Origin: Streptomyces sp. BV286
Lineage (GTDB): Bacteria; Actinomycetota; Actinomycetes; Streptomycetales; Streptomycetaceae
Length of the DNA: 64,000 nt
Assembly: GCF_019090165.1 (NCBI RefSeq)
Contig: NZ_JAHRIB010000130.1
Location: 62,001-126,000 of the forward strand
Reading direction: 5' to 3'
Shown here: positions 58,884 through 64,000 of the stretch, one piece after another
Layout: each line of letters begins with the position of its first letter
Numbering within the stretch: the stretch's first letter is position 1
Program-made: the position numbers and the translations under genes
Notes under the pieces: model-generated
The model's database searches: none
Seen by the model: only the letters and a program-made list of their open reading frames with translations
Told to the model about the DNA's origin: nothing

Positions 58884-58992
58884 AAGAGCGGCCCCCAAGG
58901 GACGAGCTCTTTAACAACACAGCCGCAGAGAGTTCACCGCATCCAAACCTCCCGACTCCAGGACCACCGAACAAACTGGCTATGCTCACGCC

Positions 58993-59931
58993 ATGGCCGC
59001 TCTCGGATGGCTCACCCCCCGTAGACGCTCCGCGACCGCGCGCAGCGTGCTGGCAGGCGAGGCCTCGGCTGAGGCAGCGCGCAAGACCTCCCAGGAGCTG
59101 GAGGAGCTCGCGCACGAAGCCGCGCCCGAAGGCGTCGAGCCGGCGTTCCCCGTCTTCGGCGACGACCAGGCCGCCGCGTTCTTCGACCTGGACAACACCG
59201 TGATGCAGGGTGCGGCGATCTTCCACTTCGGCCGGGGCCTCTACAAGCGGAAGTTCTTCGAGTCCCGGGACCTCTACCGGTTCGCCTGGCAGCAGGCCTG
59301 GTTCCGGCTGGCCGGCATCGAGGACCCCGAGCACATGCAGGACGCGCGCGACTCCGCGCTGTCCATCGTCAAGGGCCACCGCGTCGCCGAGCTGATGTCG
59401 ATCGGCGAGGAGATCTACGACGAGTACATGGCCGAACGCATCTGGCCCGGCACCCGCGCCCTGGCCCAGGCGCACCTGGACGCGGGCCAGAAGGTGTGGC
59501 TCGTCACGGCAGCCCCGGTCGAGATCGCCACGGTGATCGCCCGCCGGCTCGGCCTGACCGGCGCGCTCGGCACGGTCGCGGAATCGGTGGACGGCGTCTA
59601 CACGGGCAAGCTCGTCGGTGAACCGCTGCACGGCCCCGCCAAGGCGGAGGCGGTACGCGCACTCGCGGCGGCGGAGGGCCTGGACCTCGGCCGCTGCGCC
59701 GCGTACAGCGACTCCCACAACGACATCCCGATGCTCTCGCTGGTCGGGCACCCCTACGCGATCAACCCGGACACCAAGCTCCGCAAGCACGCCCGCACCC
59801 TGGACTGGCGGCTGCGCGACTACCGCACGGGCCGCAAGGCGGCGAAGGTCGGTATCCCCGCGGCGGCCGGGGTCGGCGCGGTCGCGGGCGGCACGGCCGC
59901 CGCCATCGCCCTGCATCGCCGTCGCCGCTAG
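58993..59931 (+). CDS. HAD-IB phosphatase (SerB/RsbX-like)
   Basis: A 312-residue HAD hydrolase. The nucleophile motif is FFDLDNTVMQGAA, motif II VWLVTAAPVEIATV, and the metal motif AYSDSHNDIPMLSLVG. An Ala/Gly-rich hydrophobic end (AAGVGAVAGGTAAAIAL) before RRRR may sit in the membrane. TATGCT seven bases before ATG 58993 would be a -10 for a leaderless message. In S. coelicolor an HAD gene also precedes bldN, as I recall. Substrate likely a phosphate ester; which one is unknown. Confidence 0.88.
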   Translation: MAALGWLTPRRRSATARSVLAGEASAEAARKTSQELEELAHEAAPEGVEPAFPVFGDDQAAAFFDLDNTVMQGAAIFHFGRGLYKRKFFESRDLYRFAWQQAWFRLAGIEDPEHMQDARDSALSIVKGHRVAELMSIGEEIYDEYMAERIWPGTRALAQAHLDAGQKVWLVTAAPVEIATVIARRLGLTGALGTVAESVDGVYTGKLVGEPLHGPAKAEAVRALAAAEGLDLGRCAAYSDSHNDIPMLSLVGHPYAINPDTKLRKHARTLDWRLRDYRTGRKAAKVGIPAAAGVGAVAGGTAAAIALHRRRR

Positions 59932-59975
59932 CGCTCCTCGGTACGCCCCCTCGTCCTCGGCTGCGGCTCCGCCGC

Positions 59976-59997
59976 GGCTGGTCGCGCCGTTCCCCGC
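59976..59997 (-). repeat. Interspersed repeat, reversed partial copy 6
   Basis: The minus strand reads GCGGGGAACGGCGCGACCAG and CC, the core of the family at 19964. Confidence 0.7.
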
Positions 59998-60020
59998 ACC
60001 CGCGCCGTTCCCCACACCCC

Positions 60021-60056
60021 TGACGCCCTTGACGCCCTTGACGCCCCTGACGGGGC
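60021..60056. repeat. 9-bp tandem repeat, four units
   Basis: TGACGCCCT (twice), TGACGCCCC and TGACGGGGC. Located between the HAD gene and bldN. Confidence 0.8.
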
Positions 60057-60370
60057 GCACGGGTAACGGGCAATCCGGCTCTTCTACCCGCACACCGCCC
60101 CCGCCAGTCCCGTTGACGGCACCCGGCCACAACACGCCCCGGACTCAGACGGAACGCGAACCAATTCGATCAACAACCGGTCACTGTCCGGCACTTGATC
60201 AGCCGTCATTCGGTTACAGAAGCGACGTAATCGATGATTTGAGCAACTGGGTGTAGCACTGCCTGTACGAAGCGTTATTCTCCTCAGACGCATAACGGGC
60301 CCCGCTCTTCGCTACGACGGGTGAACGGTCCGGTACTGCACGTGATGGAAGCTCTGCCTCTGGGAGTCCC

Positions 60371-61147
60371 GTGTACCCACACGTCGGGGTTGACGCCTCG
60401 GGCCTGGCTACGCTGCGCGCAACGGTCCTCGACCGTTTGCGCGGCTTCGTCCCCACCGCGTACGCCGTCCCCGCCCTCGCTGTCTCCGCCGCGCCCGTCG
60501 GCCCGTGCTACGCACTGGCCGAAAGCAGCGCTGCGGTCGGCAGACGAGGACGTTCGAGCGCGCCAGCCACCCCCGCACGCCGCCCGGCCGCAGACAGTGA
60601 CAGCGCCCGGATGATGGATCTCGTGGAGCGCGCACAGGCCGGTGAGGCCGAGGCCTTCGGCCGGCTCTACGACCAGTACAGCGACACCGTGTACCGCTAC
60701 ATCTACTACCGCGTCGGCGGGAAGGCGACCGCGGAAGACCTGACGAGCGAGACGTTCCTGCGCGCCCTGCGCCGCATCGGCACGTTCACCTGGCAGGGCC
60801 GTGACTTCGGCGCCTGGCTGGTCACCATCGCCCGCAACCTCGTCGCGGACCACTTCAAGTCGAGCCGCTTCCGGCTCGAAGTGACCACCGGCGAGATGCT
60901 CGACGCCAACGAGGTCGAGCGCTCCCCCGAGGACTCCGTCCTGGAGTCCCTCTCGAACGCGGCACTGCTGGACGCCGTACGCCGCCTCAATCCCCAGCAG
61001 CAGGAGTGCGTGACCCTTCGGTTCCTCCAGGGTCTCTCGGTCGCCGAGACCGCCCGGGTCATGGGCAAGAACGAGGGCGCGATCAAGACCCTCCAGTACC
61101 GGGCGGTGCGCACCCTGGCCCGGCTCCTTCCGGAAGACGCCCGCTGA
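60371..61147 (+). CDS. bldN: Developmental ECF sigma factor BldN with pro-sequence
   Basis: A 258-residue sigma factor. The last 175 residues are a two-domain ECF sigma: region 2 (EAEAFGRLYDQYSDTVYRYIYYRVGGKATAEDLTSETFLRALRRIGTF) and region 4 (QQQECVTLRFLQGLSVAETARVMGKNEGAIKTLQYRAVRTLARLL). The N-terminal extension of about 80 residues (MYPHVGVDASGLATLRATVLDRL...) matches the BldN pro-sequence removed during maturation in S. coelicolor. It directs genes for aerial growth, such as bldM and chaplins. GGGAG lies 4 bases before GTG 60371. Confidence 0.96.
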   Translation: MYPHVGVDASGLATLRATVLDRLRGFVPTAYAVPALAVSAAPVGPCYALAESSAAVGRRGRSSAPATPARRPAADSDSARMMDLVERAQAGEAEAFGRLYDQYSDTVYRYIYYRVGGKATAEDLTSETFLRALRRIGTFTWQGRDFGAWLVTIARNLVADHFKSSRFRLEVTTGEMLDANEVERSPEDSVLESLSNAALLDAVRRLNPQQQECVTLRFLQGLSVAETARVMGKNEGAIKTLQYRAVRTLARLLPEDAR

Positions 61148-61449
61148 GACCCCGTACCCGGCCTCGACGCCACCCGGTCGGCCCGCCGGACCGGCCCCCG
61201 GTACGACCCCGTACGCATCAGTACGCTCAGCGACGCCCAACTGACCCTCCGTGAAAGTCCGTTGACTTCGCGGTCCGATCATCCGTCGTCCGTAACCCAA
61301 GTGCCGAGCCGCTCGTTGTGCGGGATACAGGCTCCCTGTGGTCACACCCTGGCCACTACCGATCACTCGATCGTGTAGTTCCGGGCAGGGAGTGCAACCC
61401 TCAGGACCCCCTGGGGAGTCGACCGTCATGACGAGAGGAGGTGCCGCCA
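61148..61449. other. bldN-rsbN intergenic region
   Basis: 302 bases without a gene. It holds the BldN-type promoter candidate at 61291 and a purine-rich run that ends in AGGAGG before the rsbN start. No terminator hairpin was seen after bldN. Confidence 0.6.
61291..61318 (+). promoter_or_regulatory. BldN-type promoter candidate for rsbN
   Basis: CGTAAC (61291-61296), 17 bases, CGTTG (61314-61318). This agrees with the BldN promoter pattern (CGTAAC, 16-17 bp, CGTTGA) as I remember it, and rsbN is a published BldN target. Position is about 130 bases before the start. Confidence 0.6.
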
Positions 61450-62679
61450 GTGATCGCGAACGTATCGGCGCACCGGCGGACGAACGCCTTCGCCCAGGCC
61501 CTGGAGGAGCAGTCCGACAGGGGCACGGCGGCCGAGCAGTCCGAAGGACCTGCTCCGGCCGCCGCGGACCGGTCCGAGCAGAGCCGGATGCTGTCCCTGG
61601 CGACCGGCCTCGGCGAGCTGCCCAAACCGAAGCTGGATCCCGAGGTCAAGGTCGTCCAGCGGGCCCAGCTGGTGGCCGCGATGGAGGCCATGCTGCTGGA
61701 GGGCACGGCCGCGGGAGGCGAGGCGACGGGCCCTTCGGTGCCCGAGCAACGGTCCCATCGGGGCAAAGGCACGCATCGGGCGACCGGGCTGGGGAAACTG
61801 CGACCCCGTTCCCGGCTGTCGAAGGGGCTCGCCGCGGGCGGGCTCACCGTGGGTGTGGCCGCCGGAGCCTTCAGCGGTGTTGCCGCTGCCAGTTCCGACG
61901 CCCTTCCCGGTGACTCGCTCTACGGGCTCAAGCGCGGCATGGAGGACCTGAAGCTGGGCATGGCCGACGGGAACAGCGACCGCGGCCGGCTCTACCTCGA
62001 CCAGGCCTCCACCCGGCTGAGCGAGGCGCGCCGCCTGATGGAGCGCGGCCGCTCGGGCCCTCTGGACCACGAGTCCCTGGGCGAGATCCGCCGCGCACTG
62101 TCCGGCATGCGGCACGACGCCTCCGAGGGCCACCGCCTGCTGCACGAGGCCTACGAGCGGAATCCGGACTCCCTGGGCCCCATCCAGGCGCTGTCGGCCT
62201 TCTCGCAGTCGCACCGCGACGCCTGGGGCGCCCTGCGCGACCGGCTGCCCGTCCAGCTCGGCGACGTGAGTCGCGAGGTCAGCTCGGTCTTCGACGCCAT
62301 AGACGAAGAGGTCGCGCCGCTGCGCTCGCTGCTCCCGCAGCCGCCCGCGCCGGAGGGCACCGGCCGGCACCGCGGCGCGAGCTCGGACGCCACCGGCCCC
62401 TCCGGTTCGGACCGCGCTGCCACACCCAGCGCCACCGGCGGCGGCTCCACCGACGGCACCGGGTCCAGCAGCGGCAAGCCCAAGCCGTCCACGTCCAAGA
62501 CACAGGACGACGGTCTGCTCGGCGGCAACACGGGCGGCCTCCTCGACCCGCCCGAGGACGACACCGGCGCCACCCCGTCCGGCAAGGACACCCCGCCGGC
62601 CGAGCCGGACGTGACCCTGCCGCCCCTGCTTCCGGGGCTGCTCCCGGGCCTGGGCATCGACAGCGAGGACGCGGACTAG
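61450..62679 (+). CDS. rsbN: Membrane anti-sigma factor RsbN
   Basis: A 409-residue protein. The first 100 residues (VSAHRRTNAFAQALEEQSDRGT... LDPEVKVVQRAQLVAAMEAML) are the cytoplasmic BldN-binding domain, then a single membrane helix (LSKGLAAGGLTVGVAAGAFSGVAAAS), then the DUF5667-like extracytoplasmic part (LPGDSLYGLKRGMEDLKLGMADG) and a 140-residue Ser/Thr/Pro-rich tail. It holds BldN inactive at the membrane. GTG 61450 is chosen because AGGAGG lies 8 bases upstream and overlaps the nearer GTG 61441. Confidence 0.93.
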   Translation: MIANVSAHRRTNAFAQALEEQSDRGTAAEQSEGPAPAAADRSEQSRMLSLATGLGELPKPKLDPEVKVVQRAQLVAAMEAMLLEGTAAGGEATGPSVPEQRSHRGKGTHRATGLGKLRPRSRLSKGLAAGGLTVGVAAGAFSGVAAASSDALPGDSLYGLKRGMEDLKLGMADGNSDRGRLYLDQASTRLSEARRLMERGRSGPLDHESLGEIRRALSGMRHDASEGHRLLHEAYERNPDSLGPIQALSAFSQSHRDAWGALRDRLPVQLGDVSREVSSVFDAIDEEVAPLRSLLPQPPAPEGTGRHRGASSDATGPSGSDRAATPSATGGGSTDGTGSSSGKPKPSTSKTQDDGLLGGNTGGLLDPPEDDTGATPSGKDTPPAEPDVTLPPLLPGLLPGLGIDSEDAD

Positions 62680-62683
62680 CCTC

Positions 62684-62743
62684 CGTGCATACGTGTGTGG
62701 GGCGCCCCCTTTCCGAAGGGGGCGCCCCACACACGTATGCACG
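62684..62743. terminator. 28-bp perfect hairpin, bidirectional terminator
   Basis: Arms 62684-62711 and 62716-62743 are exact complements (from CGTGCATACGTGTGTGGGGC), loop TCCG. It starts 5 bases after the rsbN stop and separates it from the convergent acyltransferase gene. Confidence 0.93.
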
Positions 62744-62782
62744 CCGTCGATCAGCACCTGCTGTCGAGCGGCGGAACGTCCG

Positions 62783-63832
62783 TCAGAAGAACACCGAACG
62801 GCGCTGCACCAGCAGCTTGTAGAGCGTGTGCTGGATCTGTTCCCTCACCTGGTCCGTCAGGTTGAACATCAGCATCGGGTCCTCGGCCGCCTCCGGCGGA
62901 TAGCCGTCCGTGCGAATCGGCTCGCCGAACTGGATCGTCCACTTGGTCGGGAGCGGGACCGCCCCCAGCGGACCGAGCCACGGGAACGTCGGCGTGATCG
63001 GGAAGTACGGGAAACCGAGCAGCCGCGCGAGGGTCTTCGCGTTGCCGATCATCGGGTAGATCTCCTCGGCGCCCACGATCGAGCACGGGATGATCGGGGT
63101 GCCCTGGCGCAGCGCGGTGGAAACGAACCCGCCCCGGCCGAAGCGCTGCAGCTTGTAGCGCTCGCTGAACGGCTTGCCGATGCCCTTGAAACCCTCCGGC
63201 ATGACGCCGACCAGTTCGCCGCGCTGCAGGAGACGTTCCGCGTCCTCCGCGCACGCGAGGGTGTGACCGGCCTTGCGGGCCAGTTCGTTGACCACCGGCA
63301 GCATGAAGACCAGGTCGGCCGCGAGCAGCCGCAGATGCCGGCTGTCGGGGTGGTTGTCGTGCACCGCGACCTGCATCATCAGGCCGTCCAGCGGCAGCGT
63401 CCCCGAGTGGTTGGCGACGATCAGCGCCCCGCCCTCCGACGGGATGTTCTCGATCCCCTTGACCTCCACGCGGAAGTACTTCTCGTAGAGGGGGCGCACC
63501 AGGGACATCAGGACCTGCTCGGTGAGCTCCTGGTCGTAACCGAAGTCGTCGACCTCGTAGTCGCCCGTCAGACGCCTCCGCAGGAACGACAGGCCCCCGG
63601 CGATGCGCCGGTCCCAGCCGTCGTTGTGCGGCTCCCCCACAGCACCCGGTTCCTCACGCGTCACAGGATCATCATCCTGCTGAATCGTTCGTGCGGGCAG
63701 GGGCTGGACCTCCTGAACCGCCGCGGGCTCGCCCCTTCGCCTGCTACCCGCACTCCGGCGCCGCGGCGACCGCTGTGCGGCACTCCCGCGGGACCGGTCG
63801 TCGTCGAACGGAATGACCTTGGCGTCCGCCAT
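62783..63832 (-). CDS. PlsC-type lysophospholipid acyltransferase
   Basis: A 349-residue membrane-associated acyltransferase. After an Arg-rich 70-residue N-terminus come the family motifs NHSGTLPLDGLM (HX4D), FVSTALRQGTPIIPCSIVGAEE and GVMPEGFKG. It likely acylates glycerophospholipid or a related lysolipid. ATG 63832 follows GAGGAG by 10 bases. It starts 14 bases after the preceding gene, so the two form an operon. In S. coelicolor the equivalent lies beside rsbN, as I recall. Confidence 0.88.
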   Translation of the reverse strand: MADAKVIPFDDDRSRGSAAQRSPRRRSAGSRRRGEPAAVQEVQPLPARTIQQDDDPVTREEPGAVGEPHNDGWDRRIAGGLSFLRRRLTGDYEVDDFGYDQELTEQVLMSLVRPLYEKYFRVEVKGIENIPSEGGALIVANHSGTLPLDGLMMQVAVHDNHPDSRHLRLLAADLVFMLPVVNELARKAGHTLACAEDAERLLQRGELVGVMPEGFKGIGKPFSERYKLQRFGRGGFVSTALRQGTPIIPCSIVGAEEIYPMIGNAKTLARLLGFPYFPITPTFPWLGPLGAVPLPTKWTIQFGEPIRTDGYPPEAAEDPMLMFNLTDQVREQIQHTLYKLLVQRRSVFF

Positions 63833-63846
63833 CGTTGATGCGCTCC

Positions 63847-64000
63847 TCAGTTGGCGCTCTGCGTCGGGGGGTGGCCACCGCCGAGTACGGGCAGTGCGGC
63901 GATCCGGTCGACGGCTCCCGTAATGGCCTCGGGGGGCAGCAGTCCGGGGCCCCGGCTGCGGGCGAAGTCCGCGAACGTCTCCGCCGTCGTGAACTTCGGC
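63847..64000 (-). CDS. C-terminus of an unidentified gene (5' end off window)
   Basis: The minus strand runs PKFTTAETFADFARSRGPGL, LPPEAITGAVDRIAALPVLG and ends GGHPPTQSAN before TGA at 63849-63847. Only 50 residues are visible. The end resembles that of an actinomycete NAD-dependent epimerase-like protein but this is too short to name. It is co-oriented with and 14 bases ahead of the acyltransferase gene. Confidence 0.65.
   Translation of the reverse strand, partial: PKFTTAETFADFARSRGPGLLPPEAITGAVDRIAALPVLGGGHPPTQSAN

Larger units (their letters stand above)
59932..60370. other. Upstream region of bldN, with repeats
   Basis: These 439 bases hold no gene. Near 59976 an inverted, shortened copy of the interspersed repeat, and at 60021-60056 a 9-bp repeat. 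From about 60160 the composition is AT-richer and probably carries the bldN promoter and a long leader; no element could be fixed. Confidence 0.6.

Noticed and set aside
60332..60345. A weak BldD-like site (AC.....GT.A) before bldN
   Set aside because: Only the outer positions fit the consensus as I remember it; the centre does not match.
1..64000. CRISPR arrays, tRNA and rRNA genes
   Set aside because: No spaced direct repeats of CRISPR type and no cloverleaf or rRNA signatures were seen on reading; small RNAs cannot be excluded by eye.

Overview
The window is chromosomal DNA of a Streptomyces-type actinomycete. The DNA is very GC-rich, GTG (and one TTG) starts are common, genes are joined by 4-bp ATGA/GTGA overlaps, and the developmental pair bldN-rsbN sits beside the redox regulator rex and the hemA-hemC-hemD operon. 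I count about 54 genes, mostly core metabolism and signalling, plus small accessory patches, a lone large serine recombinase and many strong hairpin terminators.

Layout. 1-7.3 kb: the start of a repeat-bearing DUF418-like membrane acyltransferase, a NarL-type two-component system, a YqeB-like membrane protein, a eukaryote-like cytosine deaminase overlapping a 2-oxoglutarate/IPNS-type oxygenase, and an orphan P-loop protein. 7.3-16.2 kb: the cytochrome c maturation operon resA-ccdA-resB-resC, a Tat lipoprotein of the polysaccharide deacetylase type, a histidine phosphatase and hemL. 16.4-32 kb: MFS exporter, SAM methyltransferase, transglutaminase-like protein, FtsX/ABC exporter beside an OmpR-type two-component system, glycosyltransferase, LLM monooxygenase with its flavin reductase, AraC regulator, YnfA, NTF2-like protein and an SDR. 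32-35.3 kb: a broken ChbG/HpnK deacetylase remnant, a serine recombinase without cargo, and rtcB. 35.5-47.8 kb: two DUF3558 lipoproteins, a DUF2637 membrane protein, class I lysS, argS, a phosphotransferase-fold protein, DUF4253, a second PF04672 methyltransferase and a membrane-anchored XRE regulator. 48-58.7 kb: DUF4232 lipoprotein, an imine-reductase-like enzyme, hemB, a flavin oxidoreductase, and hemD-hemC-hemA-rex read leftward behind a Rex operator, then a glutaredoxin. 59-64 kb: HAD phosphatase, bldN, rsbN, a PlsC-type acyltransferase and the end of one more gene.

How the parts work together. The window carries tetrapyrrole synthesis from glutamyl-tRNA through HemA, HemL, HemB, HemC and HemD, together with the machinery that attaches haem to cytochromes c. 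Rex senses NADH/NAD+ and probably represses its own haem operon through the operator at 58181. BldN is the developmental sigma factor, RsbN its membrane anti-sigma factor, and a BldN-like promoter precedes rsbN.

The most unusual items are the recombinase next to a truncated deacetylase at what may be a synteny breakpoint, a five-codon leader ORF made by a 14-bp duplication at the cytosine deaminase start, a large insertion in HemA, a phosphotransferase with a degenerate catalytic loop, several orphan operator-like palindromes, and a 29/30-bp inverted repeat between hemD and the oxidoreductase. I found no CRISPR array, tRNA, rRNA or clear multi-gene defence system.
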